Shown here in pieces: positions 21,201-30,769 of a DNA stretch of 64,000 bases. The notes beneath the pieces are model-generated. The model saw only the letters and a list, made by a program, of their open reading frames with translations, ran no database searches and was not told where the DNA came from. The DNA is from Sergeia podlipaevii. Lineage: Eukaryota > Euglenozoa > Kinetoplastea > Trypanosomatida > Trypanosomatidae. The stretch is from assembly GCA_030849805.1 (NCBI GenBank), contig JASANZ010002259.1, positions 59,269 through 123,268 of the forward strand. Direction: 5' to 3'. Position numbers and translations under genes: made by a program. Position 1 is the first letter of the stretch. Every line of letters starts with the position of its first letter.

Positions 21201-24200
21201 GGTATTGCTCAGGTGCTGCGCCTCGTCCCTAATCGTGTTGCTCAGGAGGTGCTTGATCACGCCGCGTCTGAGGAAGTGCCCGCAGCCAACACGGTGCTGC
21301 AAAATGCGAGCTTTGTTATGCAGCAGCAGCAATCTTACTCACCAAGAGCGTTAGTGCATACAAGTTCGCCCAACGTGCAGCGGCAGATCGGCTCATTCTC
21401 TTCCGCTCCACAGGGAACACTGCCAAGCGGCAGCTTTGGCAGCATAGGGGGCGTTAGCCATGATGGCGGTGCTGCGATCACCTCTCCGCTGACGCGCATG
21501 GCGCCTACAACGCGTCTGTTGTTTCACACATACTACACAGGACCTCTTGATCCCGACGTGAAGCCGGTGCTACCCAAGGAGCTAGAGGCTATGCTGGACA
21601 ACTATCTGAGGCCACTAAAGAAGGATGGTACGGCAGACAGGGCGGACGGCGCGATGTCTAAGTCGGCCAGCGCCGAGAAGCCAGACACGACGCACCACAC
21701 CGAGAATGTGTGCACCTCTTTGTATTCCGCGCGGTGTGGTGTCAGCGTTGGCGCTAACAGTTCCGCGATCGTCGTAGCGAAGGACGACGATGTGGCACCA
21801 CCCCCTTCTATATCTGGCACAGCGACCCACGCGGATCCCCACTCGCCGTTTATTGAGCCCACGAACAGTAACGACAGCAAGTCTCATGCGTCGAGTGCGG
21901 GGGAATGTCACGACGTTCAGACGCAACAGCAGCAGCAGTTTATAAATGGGCAGCAGAGCGATGCGACAGCGCCAGCACCGACCATTGAAAACTTGTTGCT
22001 TTGCAACACCAAAGACGCCCAGCGCACTGTCGAAACTATAGAGGCACGATTTGCTAGCAACAGCAGCCACAACGCTTCCATGGTCAACCCAAATAGCTTT
22101 GCTGTGCACAACGCTCTGCAGCACGTGTACAGACCGTACGCGGCGAATACAACTGTAGCTGCTGGCACCATTGTGGCGGCCGCCGCTGCAGCGTACAGCC
22201 GTAACGCAGGCGAAAGTCTCTCTAACTCTCCAAACACAATGATGACGACGAACGAGCAGTTGAAGTTGCCAGAGGGTGGTGGTGGTGAAGGAGGACAGCA
22301 AATTGTCAACGACAGCAGCATGCATGGGTCCCTGGGGATGCACTTGGAAAGAAGGATGATATCCGCTTCAGGATCCCCCAGCAACCCCCTCACAGCGGGC
22401 ACAGGGAGCCATTATTGGTTCCCATCCTCTCCGCCCGGTACTGTGCCGGCCGTCGTCTCGAATGCCGAGCCCGACGCGTACAGCAAGGCAGATCGCGAAC
22501 TTCGTGCGCTCAAGTCTGAGCTAGAGGAGATGCAGTTCCTCGTGTCCAACGCGCAGGCGGAACTGCTGGCGCAGACCCGGGAGTACATCTCGCTCAGCTC
22601 ATTATTTCTTCCCCACACCCGCGCCGATCAGGCCCCGCTCTCGCTGCTCTTCATGAAGATGCTGCACCAGTTCCCCAATGATGTCCCAGTGAAGGAGCTT
22701 GGCTCTGAGTGGCTCCCCATGCTCATGTCTCTCATCACCACCAGTCGGGACCAGGCGCTGCACGTGCCGCGGGCGGGGGAGGGGGAGGGATCAGTGGTGG
22801 TGGTGGTGACGACGACTGGGCAGCGACAGTCCTCGTATGCGCAGCCTCAAACTGATATGTGCGACGCAAATAAGGAAGAACGAGCGACGGCGCTGATGCC
22901 GTGGCGCAACAACGCCAGTAGCACGCATCCTTTCTTTCATGAGGGCATAGACGAAGGCTGTGAAGAGGGTGGTGGTGGCGGCGGACACAAGAAAGAAAAG
23001 GAGGAAGAGGGAGAAGAGAAGGGTGGTCCAGGTTCGTACATGCTCACCTCACGGCGACTTCCTCCACCTACGGGTTACGTGCAGGAGCTGGCCATTGCGC
23101 CGCCACGGCATCATCTACACCTCGACATCGCCACTGCCTTGGAACGCTCTGGCGTAGATAGCGGACTCTCTTTTTGCTTCACAGGCGGGTCACTGGGGTT
23201 GCTGGCGGGTGTGCTGAGATTCTACGCGGATACCATCAAGGAGCGGTACACAGCTGCTACAATGAAGACTGCAGGCACTAGTAGCGGCAGGACCAGTACG
23301 GAAGTACTGGCTCGCGAGCACAATGTGTTTCTACGTCGCATTTTTCTCTGGGGTGCCACAGAAGGCAGACACCACCGCCGCAGCAACGGTGGCGAGGGTA
23401 CACGACAAGGTGCCTCGCTTTTTAACGCTGGAGGATGTTGCGGTGGCGGTAGTACTGGCAGCAGGGATGTTGCCTGGAAGTCGTCGGGTGCCCGTGGCAG
23501 TGGCAGCCACCCGCGTCGTCGTATCACTTACGAAGATGTAAAACATCTGGAGGACGAGAGTGGGGTGTACTGCGTGACAGATATCGGTATTCCTTTTATG
23601 GATAGCGAGGCCTTCGCCCTCTTCGACGCCGCTGCTTATTACCTGCAGACATTTACCGAGTTAGAGCTGGAGGATCCTGAGACACACGCCGCTGCCCGGC
23701 CTGTGAAACGGCGGTCTATATTGTATCCGCTGCTGAAGACAAGGAAACAAGAGGAAGAGGAGACGGCGGCCGCAGCTGAAACGGCCGCAGCAGCACGTGC
23801 GCGAAACTCGGATCGGCTCGTCACGCATTTTGACTTGTGTATAGCCACCAACCAGTACTACAAGCACTTCATGACGGAAGCGGTAGAGGCTCCGCAGCAC
23901 TATAAATCATCTTGGCAGAAGCAGCAGCGGCAGCATCGGACAAGGGGCGTGGCGACCGCGGCAGCAACAACAGCCTCCAAGGAAAAAGGCAATGACGGGG
24001 GCATCATTGCCGAAAGCACTAGTGTCTGTGCTCAGGAGCCACGCGCGCTCAACGGTAGCTTCGCCACTGTGATCAGCAACATTGACAGCGATGACGCAGC
24101 CATGGAGGCGAGAATGGCGACTCGCAATGGAAAAGGAAAGAGGAGGAAGCAAAAGAAGAATGGCGTGGATGCGGCTGCGGTGGTGACCGGCAACCACATG

Positions 24201-24407
24201 CAGGACTCGGAGAAGCCGATACCCCGCGCTGCGGCGGAGCACCCCTACTGTGGCGGCGATGAGGACAAGTCAATTCTCTGGCAAAAGCGTCAGTCTCAGG
24301 CTTTTTACGGTTTTCTCAAGGCGCGCTTTGATCAGTGGCTCGTGATGCGAGCAGGAGATAAAGTCGCAGCTCACTACGGTACCCATATATCAGTCTCTAT
24401 TGCTTAA
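18270..24407 (+). CDS. Giant MGC-start (probably dually acylated) protein, paralog of the 3437 gene
   Basis: 2045 residues beginning MGCGNRKEKHRQ, again fitting myristoylation at Gly2 and palmitoylation at Cys3. Shared landmarks with the 3437 product: an N-terminal block RDFLGTCWDS near residue 18; YGGMTVIEC from Y708; an IGG-containing strand near 928; LYLQRHEGIAQVL from L971; a predicted coiled coil at about 1407-1440; FLPHT at 1446-1450; and a C-terminal helical domain. Motif order is the same, while the linkers differ completely. It also has a basic helix rich in Arg/Glu near 430-465 with a short His run, an additional helical stretch near 815-900, a poly-Gln patch and an acidic Gly/Glu-rich linker near 1570-1590. 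Membrane anchoring is inferred from the N-terminus, since no transmembrane helix is evident. The function is unknown. Lying two genes downstream of its paralog suggests an old local duplication. Confidence 0.9.
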   Translation: MGCGNRKEKHRQIAYQRDFLGTCWDSTQTDVDYANDYIPSHWMGMSAITMEKNTGNLCFTTRTLLTRREATTAGAVDSAEVGASVAGGGAGSNSASPTTVGAGVMNPAPLSSVNESPQLHGPSQTFGPPRVGGNSGGGFARQTSAESIRRYISPHACGSGALPSVRGRETLSSSGHHRTHLHGGNHIPERARSNSDTHSNPAATLRTVMRDTREQEKAAHNNHPYLRINGLSVLPGVIFTVAPAKRRYEMISLIPNDASDIASIKKRDDGDEVGDAAATAAGQEQGSASSSKPIIQILPNTIGGRQIPRRTSTASSLALDLRSEPTDQLSQQQPSSSRTPLQPRATSCPELAVPETDTHLEDLQKDPLSKENNYPLLDRDDPHINATTAPVIIGSIAAHELLALGGDGNGGNVDVCFGGWLYISLQDEHQRLRRCLDDHMKRREERLRKLAEKRAHRRRRESHHHHHHVGSGMHSGESAGRSTPATATSPQRFARPHRRTSVSSIDSTLLEKSCSRTHVPYGDGDEDQVVDDEITSGLRDGRLARKGSSGIPTPQRYSSGVPSPALGYSKSAGMYEPKKKFSFRRSGLRGEDVRNGMKVGEEGRASSGGGGGSGEPLCFSKSYSGAENRRRVSRGDGGTSALTAEEESEPATWIPYAYVIVAAPMYECTMLPTAHGLDFYRSKPISLNVSDPISRKMFGVGSISSIRYGGMTVIECRDTATATEDDDWVVYLHSLAKRCSPPPKEDDETAAAANGRKGKCDAEEGAAAMNENTTSTSTMSTSHFFQAKNATMCFAEKNQHDSPPPADAAVLAAMSADEVHNLLSRVQSQVSKVHDIKKQLRKALMQKAKLYVVMAFTRVAARRRREWLRTIAAELAKDTTMDKYNGKDLMADLEKLDFAFSDIVAQRSTFMLSGNPKELHIRGTFRQIGGLKYLDANALMDGCPLSDVVTAVMRWVVNLLYMPIKARPLSLYLQRHEGIAQVLRLVPNRVAQEVLDHAASEEVPAANTVLQNASFVMQQQQSYSPRALVHTSSPNVQRQIGSFSSAPQGTLPSGSFGSIGGVSHDGGAAITSPLTRMAPTTRLLFHTYYTGPLDPDVKPVLPKELEAMLDNYLRPLKKDGTADRADGAMSKSASAEKPDTTHHTENVCTSLYSARCGVSVGANSSAIVVAKDDDVAPPPSISGTATHADPHSPFIEPTNSNDSKSHASSAGECHDVQTQQQQQFINGQQSDATAPAPTIENLLLCNTKDAQRTVETIEARFASNSSHNASMVNPNSFAVHNALQHVYRPYAANTTVAAGTIVAAAAAAYSRNAGESLSNSPNTMMTTNEQLKLPEGGGGEGGQQIVNDSSMHGSLGMHLERRMISASGSPSNPLTAGTGSHYWFPSSPPGTVPAVVSNAEPDAYSKADRELRALKSELEEMQFLVSNAQAELLAQTREYISLSSLFLPHTRADQAPLSLLFMKMLHQFPNDVPVKELGSEWLPMLMSLITTSRDQALHVPRAGEGEGSVVVVVTTTGQRQSSYAQPQTDMCDANKEERATALMPWRNNASSTHPFFHEGIDEGCEEGGGGGGHKKEKEEEGEEKGGPGSYMLTSRRLPPPTGYVQELAIAPPRHHLHLDIATALERSGVDSGLSFCFTGGSLGLLAGVLRFYADTIKERYTAATMKTAGTSSGRTSTEVLAREHNVFLRRIFLWGATEGRHHRRSNGGEGTRQGASLFNAGGCCGGGSTGSRDVAWKSSGARGSGSHPRRRITYEDVKHLEDESGVYCVTDIGIPFMDSEAFALFDAAAYYLQTFTELELEDPETHAAARPVKRRSILYPLLKTRKQEEEETAAAAETAAAARARNSDRLVTHFDLCIATNQYYKHFMTEAVEAPQHYKSSWQKQQRQHRTRGVATAAATTASKEKGNDGGIIAESTSVCAQEPRALNGSFATVISNIDSDDAAMEARMATRNGKGKRRKQKKNGVDAAAVVTGNHMQDSEKPIPRAAAEHPYCGGDEDKSILWQKRQSQAFYGFLKARFDQWLVMRAGDKVAAHYGTHISVSIA

Positions 24408-25414
24408 GCGCGCGCTATGCTCCTCGTCCCTCATCTCTCCTTCTCTCTCTCTCTTTGTTCAGTGTCATCACTTTTCCTTTGTGTGTTTGTTTTTGGCGGA
24501 TCTACGTGTGTATATGTATCGTTGTCTTCGTTGCTATGGTCGTTAAAACAATGAAAAGAAATGGCATTGTATGCGTGTCAGCAAGTGAATATATATGCAC
24601 ATGTACTCATGTGTGTGTGTGTTGTCTGTGTTGAATGCGAATGGCAAATTCATTTTTCTTTTTGTTGCGTTTTTTTTATCAGTTGCATTTTTTGATATAT
24701 ATTTTTAAACCCCTCCCTTGTAGTCACTTGTTGTGCTGTCAAGCATGCATGTATGCATATATATGTGGGGTGGGTATGGGTGGGTGTGCCTTTGTTTAGT
24801 ACTGCCTTGATGCAGCCACATCAACGGTGAGACGGACAGGAAACAAAGTATACTTTTTTCATGATAAACAATACTCATTGACAAAGTTTAGCACTATTCT
24901 CTCCTTCTCCTTCGCCTGCTGTCATTACGGTCAGTATTGGCAATAAAGCTGTGCTGATATGCTCTTGTTTTTGATTTTGTTTCTTTCCTTTCATATTACC
25001 TCCCTTTCTCTATATCTCTCTCTCTTGCTCACTTGGGCTTAACAACTCCTACCACAACATATTATTACTATCATTATTATTATGTTTTGTTGTTGTTGTT
25101 GTTGCTTTTTATCATTCCATTTGGTGCTTGCAATCGAAAGTAGTGGGAAGCATCATCAGTAGGAGTAGAGTACATCACTACGCATTCCAGAACGTGGTGC
25201 GCAGCACACACACACAGACACACACAGACAGGAGAGAGAGAGAGAGGAAGAGGGCGTTGCTTAAGCGTGTTGTGACGCTCGTGTGCACTTATTTGTGTTT
25301 GTCTGTAAAGTGTCGTTAAGGAGAGAAAGTAGCTAGAGTACTTCTCACTTAAAGAAAGAAGGAAGGAATATATATATATATATACACGACACCCACTGAA
25401 CATATCAGCAACTC
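24408..25414. other. Intergenic spacer
   Basis: About 1 kb with TG-rich and CT-rich stretches, TTA repeats near 25062-25083, TTG repeats near 25089-25104, CA and GA repeats near 25206-25244, and a TA run at 25366-25384. No credible gene is visible on either strand. Confidence 0.65.
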
Positions 25415-28400
25415 ATGTTTCGCGCTCGCATTCGCTCAGCCTACCGGATTCATGGCGCTGGCAGCGAGGCGGCACCTTTGGGCGTAAACACCGCCCTTCT
25501 TCTCGGCGGCACTAGCACTAGCAACTGTACTGCTGCTGCTGCTGCTGCACTTCTTGATCAGAAGCGTTACTCCTTCAAGTACGCGCGGAAGCCACAGCAT
25601 GTGGAAATGCGACAGCCAACTTACGTTAACGACAAACGTAATGGTGTTTTTAGTAACGAGCGCAATATTGCCAAGTCACGACGTGGCTTGCCGTTTGTCA
25701 CGCCGCTCTACACAAAGCACATGTCCCTGTGGGAAACCGACACGGACGCCTCTACGAATCGATTTTTTCGCAATTACGTCTTTGGGCAGCGGGAGCTACA
25801 CCTACTTCTGGGTAGGCCGCATGGCTTTGAGGCAGACGAGGCGGGCGGCAAGCAAGGCGACTCTGCGTATGAAATTAGTACCGACATGCGCTACAAGGGC
25901 GTGCCTCGCCCGGCCATCACAAACCTTCATTATGAGCCCATGTGGAACCGCACGCTCTATCGGGAGGCCTCGCACGGAGCGCAACTCACAGACCCACGCA
26001 GCCCTGTCACAGCTGAGATTTTGGGTTCTGAGTTAATGCAAGTACGTGATATAAAGAGCTTAGAGCACTGCAAGGCCTGGTTTGACCGCCTGCAGTACCT
26101 CATTCAGCTCCACTACGATGCCGTAGGTGACATTGGTGAGTTCAAGTCACGCCACACGCAGCACGTGCATCAGTTCTTCGTCAGCTTTCACGACGCTCTT
26201 AGCAGCTTTGACTTTCAAGACAGCTACCTGCTAGAACACTTCAAGCAGGTTCGCCCTAAGGAACTGGCGGATATCTTCGGCACCTTCATTGAGATGGAGA
26301 GCAACTACGTCAACACAGATTACTGCCCAAGGTGCAGCTTGCCATATGCCACTACACGGTTTTGTGGTGAAGGTGACGTGGATACACCTTTCCGCAAGCA
26401 CCGAGGTCGCTGGGCACCGCATCAGCATTGGGGTAAAGAATGGTTTGACGTGGTGACGCGCAGGGCAGAGGCACTGTGGTACCGTGCGACGGAGGACCCG
26501 TACTTTGGAACTGAATACCACACTCAGAAACAGGTAGTGGCGCTACTCAACGTCTACGCGAAGACGAGGCAGCGGGAGAAGGCGATTGACTTCATGAACC
26601 GCCTTCGCGGCTCTCAGGAGTACCTCACTGGCCGCATCACCATGACGGACGACATGCAGCACACGCTGGACCACCTTCTTGACACTACCCCGCACCAGCA
26701 CTTGCTCACTAACTCCTTCCAACTTCAGAGCCGTGCGTCTATCTACACCGGGGAGACGAACAAGGTGCCGCTCTCACCACTTCAGATGCGGCTTGACCTA
26801 GAAATGAACCGCTTTAGACGGCAGCAGAAGGAAGAAGGCGTCGTGCGGGTGCCACCCGCGACGTGGAAGATAGACACTTCGGCTATTGTGCCCTATAAGC
26901 TGGACAAGAACAAACAGGTCACTAACTGGCGAGAGGTGAAGGCGGGCATTGAGCACTCCTTCTTATCTACTGGGCTGCCGCGCGAGGCCTACACAAGTCA
27001 GGAGTGGCGTGAGATGCTTCGCGTGCAGGAGAAGATCGCAACGCGGGCAGAGAGACGGGCCATGTTGGAGGAGCAGAGACGCGCCGATGAAGCCAAGTTT
27101 AACCTCTCCAGAGCAGGCGGAACTCTCAGCGATGGGAGCAGTAACACAAACGCGGTGGTGTTCCCGGATAAGTCGTGGTACCGTGTCTTTGAAACCTCCG
27201 CGGCGGCCCTGAAGCCTTTTGGCGTGTCCAGCAGTGGGGTTGTATTCACCGCCACGACGAGCACCTTCCCTGACCCTGCACTGGTGCCCTACACCAACAC
27301 AACCGCTGGGAGGACAGCGATGAAGTTAGACACGACCACTGAGGCCTGCCAGCTGTACGGTGACTTTGAGAGTGGGGACGTGCTGCGTGTCGTGGAGGCA
27401 GCGGCAGAAACCTTAGATGGTAGCAAGGCTCAGGCGGGCAAGGGGATCACATATGAAGTGGTCGTGGTCGGCGTGGACAAAGAAGGTCCTGAGTCTGGCT
27501 GGGCACTCGTGGTGATGCCGACCAGCGCTAGCCAGCGCGCGGAGTGCGGCCTGATTGAACTTGGCAAGGACTGCGCGGACATTCAGGAGCGCTTTAGTAG
27601 TGTAGAATTCACCGGTAGGCGTGCGATCGTTGACGTGCTCGAAGACCAGCGCACTGTCAAGGAGGAGTTCCTGGGGCAGGTAGTCGGCGTACGCGGAGGC
27701 CAATTGTATGTGCAGTGGAGGCTTCTGCGAGGTGGCGGCAGTGCACTGGACCGGAGTGTAGCAGTGCCACTCGGCGACGCCGCCCACGTGAAGCAATACT
27801 ACAACATTAGGGAGCTGAACGTGGAGCCTCTTGTGGAGTCGCCGTCCTGGCGCACTCCCTTCCGCAATGACTTCGCAGATGAACGACTGAAGGAGCTGAA
27901 GGAGGCACCCTTCTCACGCGAGAGGTGGGCTTCGCTCATCAAGGGCAAGTACACGCCCAAGGTGAAGAAATTCGGCTACACCCAGCACACCACTCAGGAC
28001 GACTTCGAGACAAAGGAATACAAGGATCGACTCCTCGCGAAGCAGTTCTTCACGGACCCGCAGGCTTTTGAGGTCATCCCCGAGCGCCGCGAGCGTTCGG
28101 TGAAGTTTGATGGCAAATGGGAGTACACACGGACGCACGGAGTGCCCACCGTAGATCGTAACGAGCTGGAGAACGGCTGGGGGGAAGTGGAGCCCATCAC
28201 AGACAGCGAGATGCATGTCATTGAGCAGGCCTTGCGTGACATCAGCGGACGGAGGCCTGGCAACTTTATCAAGTCTCCCACGGAGACGCAGTCGCTACAG
28301 CTGAACGAGTCCTGGTGGGCACCGCTGGATTTTGGATGGGAGGAGCACAACAGGGAGCAGAAGGCATTCGTGGATAGCAGCGAGCAGCAGCTTATTGAAA

Positions 28401-30769
28401 ACGCTCGACTGCCCTTCGGAGGGAAGATTCCACCTTTTGGGACGACGTATGGCATTGGAGAACGCATACGCGAGATCGCTGCAGACTACGCCAAGGGTTT
28501 TGGTATTGGTCCCCACGGTCACTCTCCCACTCACGACACCACGCACTTCAATACGTTGGGCAGCGAAGAGGCACGCGTGAAGACGCTCGGTCTCGGCAAC
28601 CCGCTCGTGCGCATTTTCAACGAGAAGCTTGGCACTCAGGATATTCATGCCTGGGCTCTTCATCAGTGCAACGGAAGTGAAGTGGCTAACGTGCGCCACC
28701 TCCTCCTCTCCGTTCAGGAGTGGCGTGAGAAAGGTCGCGCTCCGTCTGTATTGCTGGCCAAAGTCTTAGACCGCTACCTGAAGGACGAACTCACCAGCTT
28801 TAACAACGGACTCCCTGATAACGTGCCGCGTCTGGCAGTGATGGCCGGTGCTGAGGCTGCTGCCACGAATAGCAGTAGTCATAGCGGTAGTGGCGATGCC
28901 TCACAGCAGCAGCTGCAACAACAGAGCAACGGTAACATTTGGGCCTCTGTGGATCGCACGCAGTACGGCTACGAGTGCGCCAAGTTATACAACCGCGGTG
29001 ATGCGGATGAGGTGTACATCATTGGTCTCGTGCAGCGTGCCAAACTGGAGGGCAAGGCGAACTTCTCGGATGTGGGCTACTCCTCCTTTCTGCAGCAGAA
29101 CCTCCTCTCTCAGTTCCATCTTGAGCTCGCCAAGATTGTGGGCAAAGGCATCGCGCCATCTTTTATCTCCCAGAAGACGTCCGCGCAGCACCGAGGCATG
29201 GCACGCTCCAGCGGCAATGTAACTCCCTTCGTGCGTGTGAGCGAGTTAGCGAAACTGCTGGCGAAGATGCAGGTGTCATCTCAGAACATCTCCATCGTGG
29301 TGCGTGGCTTGGCAAACTGTCCCGAGCATGAACCACTTGGTGCGGATGACTTTGTCATCCCTGTGTCGCTTGTGTTTGCGTGGAGCGGGCCAACAGGCAG
29401 CAGCGGCGGCCCGTCCTCTACGGGCGGCAGTGGAGCCTCCTCCTCCTCCATGTCTGCAGTTCTCAACAGAACTGGTGGTAGCGGTCGAGGCGGAAACGAC
29501 GACAACAAGATGGTGGTTCATGTGCTAGAGGAGATGGCGCTGCGCGATGATGGACGGTTTATGGACATTCAGTACGCCATTCGTGAAAACAAGCTCAACT
29601 CGGCGCTGAGGCAGGAGTTTCTGAACGCCTTTCTGCCTGTGTTTAACAAGGACCTCAAGAAGGTCTCCCAGCTCTACGAAGACTACTGCCATGGCAAGTA
29701 CGTGCCGAACATCACCGTCGCAGTGGAGGCATTCATTGTCTTCCTCGCCAACATCAGTCAGCACCCCGAGGCTCTTGCATCGGCAGCGGTGGACTACTTT
29801 GAGGTGGATAGCACCGGGCGGTATCCTGGCCAGTACGTGCAGGTGAAGCTGCTGCCTACTGAAACTGGTCCCTTCAAGTTTGAGAGCACGCTCGCAGAGG
29901 CTATTAAAACAGCGGAGGTGTTCCACAAGTATGGCATTCTTGCTGGCCCTACACGTGTGTCCACCACGGGCTTTATCGCCGCCAACTCCAAGTCTCTCAA
30001 CTACGTCGCGAACCGCGCGGATGAAGTGGTGTACGTGACGACGCAGAACGATCAAGGGCTGCATGCGACACTGCGTAAGTCTGCCCATTTCAAGACCATC
30101 TCAGCCAACCCAGCGCTTCGTTTTCTGCTCAACTCCCCATCCGGTGCTGGCTTCGTCGCCAGCTTTAACCGCTTCTTCTATCGTGTCGTTCCCATGCTGA
30201 CTTTCTATCAGGATATCCTCAACGAGTACGTCAAGGCGGCACCAGCGCTGCGCTACGAAGCCCAGAACGCCAACTTGGGGCTGACGCGGGCACTCGAGGG
30301 AGAGCTCTCCCCTAGCATTGAACAGGAGTTCCGCAGGAACGCAGAGCGGTACTGGCGCAACGTGCTGGAGGGCCGCAATGTAGAAGAATCCTCCATGATG
30401 GGTGGTAGCGGTCGTCAGGGCGGCCAGTCTTTTGGTGGTGATCGTGGCGGCAGACGCCTCCTGGATGGCGGGCAGCGCGGCGGAAACAGGTCGAGGAGTG
30501 GTGGCAGCGCAGCTGGAGGGAAAGTAGATCTTGACCGCGCGCTCGGACAGCAGCAGCAGCATGAAACAGGAGCAGCTGCTTCTGCTGAAAGGCGTCCCTT
30601 GAGCGGTCAGGCAACCTCAGGAGGAAGTGCCTCTGGAGGGTCCCGCACTATGAGCAGTCTTCTTGATAAGCTCAAGACAGCACAGCCAACAGGTGGAGAC
30701 AGGGGTAGAGCCGGTGGTGCTAGCAGAAAGCCCCGTGGTGGAGGTAGCGCAGGTCCAGTGCGAAAGTAG
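25415..30769 (+). CDS. Large mitochondrial protein, candidate mitoribosomal small-subunit component
   Basis: 1784 residues. The N-terminus (MFRARIRSAYRIHG) is Arg-rich without acidic residues, as in a mitochondrial import signal. The body is rich in aromatic and basic residues and in long non-repetitive segments, typical of kinetoplastid mitoribosomal proteins that wrap rRNA. Residues about 302-318 carry CPRC and a later Cys, a possible zinc site. A segment near 375-430 has helix-pair spacing like a PPR repeat. The C-terminal 120 residues or so are Gly/Arg-rich with GGR and RGG-like steps, a common RNA-binding tail. The very large size and composition recall the oversized mitoribosomal subunit mS48, but that identity is a guess from general character, not a motif match. 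Alternatives are a mitoribosome assembly factor or an RNA-processing protein. Confidence 0.8.
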   Translation: MFRARIRSAYRIHGAGSEAAPLGVNTALLLGGTSTSNCTAAAAAALLDQKRYSFKYARKPQHVEMRQPTYVNDKRNGVFSNERNIAKSRRGLPFVTPLYTKHMSLWETDTDASTNRFFRNYVFGQRELHLLLGRPHGFEADEAGGKQGDSAYEISTDMRYKGVPRPAITNLHYEPMWNRTLYREASHGAQLTDPRSPVTAEILGSELMQVRDIKSLEHCKAWFDRLQYLIQLHYDAVGDIGEFKSRHTQHVHQFFVSFHDALSSFDFQDSYLLEHFKQVRPKELADIFGTFIEMESNYVNTDYCPRCSLPYATTRFCGEGDVDTPFRKHRGRWAPHQHWGKEWFDVVTRRAEALWYRATEDPYFGTEYHTQKQVVALLNVYAKTRQREKAIDFMNRLRGSQEYLTGRITMTDDMQHTLDHLLDTTPHQHLLTNSFQLQSRASIYTGETNKVPLSPLQMRLDLEMNRFRRQQKEEGVVRVPPATWKIDTSAIVPYKLDKNKQVTNWREVKAGIEHSFLSTGLPREAYTSQEWREMLRVQEKIATRAERRAMLEEQRRADEAKFNLSRAGGTLSDGSSNTNAVVFPDKSWYRVFETSAAALKPFGVSSSGVVFTATTSTFPDPALVPYTNTTAGRTAMKLDTTTEACQLYGDFESGDVLRVVEAAAETLDGSKAQAGKGITYEVVVVGVDKEGPESGWALVVMPTSASQRAECGLIELGKDCADIQERFSSVEFTGRRAIVDVLEDQRTVKEEFLGQVVGVRGGQLYVQWRLLRGGGSALDRSVAVPLGDAAHVKQYYNIRELNVEPLVESPSWRTPFRNDFADERLKELKEAPFSRERWASLIKGKYTPKVKKFGYTQHTTQDDFETKEYKDRLLAKQFFTDPQAFEVIPERRERSVKFDGKWEYTRTHGVPTVDRNELENGWGEVEPITDSEMHVIEQALRDISGRRPGNFIKSPTETQSLQLNESWWAPLDFGWEEHNREQKAFVDSSEQQLIENARLPFGGKIPPFGTTYGIGERIREIAADYAKGFGIGPHGHSPTHDTTHFNTLGSEEARVKTLGLGNPLVRIFNEKLGTQDIHAWALHQCNGSEVANVRHLLLSVQEWREKGRAPSVLLAKVLDRYLKDELTSFNNGLPDNVPRLAVMAGAEAAATNSSSHSGSGDASQQQLQQQSNGNIWASVDRTQYGYECAKLYNRGDADEVYIIGLVQRAKLEGKANFSDVGYSSFLQQNLLSQFHLELAKIVGKGIAPSFISQKTSAQHRGMARSSGNVTPFVRVSELAKLLAKMQVSSQNISIVVRGLANCPEHEPLGADDFVIPVSLVFAWSGPTGSSGGPSSTGGSGASSSSMSAVLNRTGGSGRGGNDDNKMVVHVLEEMALRDDGRFMDIQYAIRENKLNSALRQEFLNAFLPVFNKDLKKVSQLYEDYCHGKYVPNITVAVEAFIVFLANISQHPEALASAAVDYFEVDSTGRYPGQYVQVKLLPTETGPFKFESTLAEAIKTAEVFHKYGILAGPTRVSTTGFIAANSKSLNYVANRADEVVYVTTQNDQGLHATLRKSAHFKTISANPALRFLLNSPSGAGFVASFNRFFYRVVPMLTFYQDILNEYVKAAPALRYEAQNANLGLTRALEGELSPSIEQEFRRNAERYWRNVLEGRNVEESSMMGGSGRQGGQSFGGDRGGRRLLDGGQRGGNRSRSGGSAAGGKVDLDRALGQQQQHETGAAASAERRPLSGQATSGGSASGGSRTMSSLLDKLKTAQPTGGDRGRAGGASRKPRGGGSAGPVRK

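Noticed and set aside
24340..24407. HYGTH near the C-terminus of the 2045-residue protein as a MACPF signature
   Set aside because: A five-residue match at the extreme end, far from the domain under discussion and not shared with the paralog; most likely chance.
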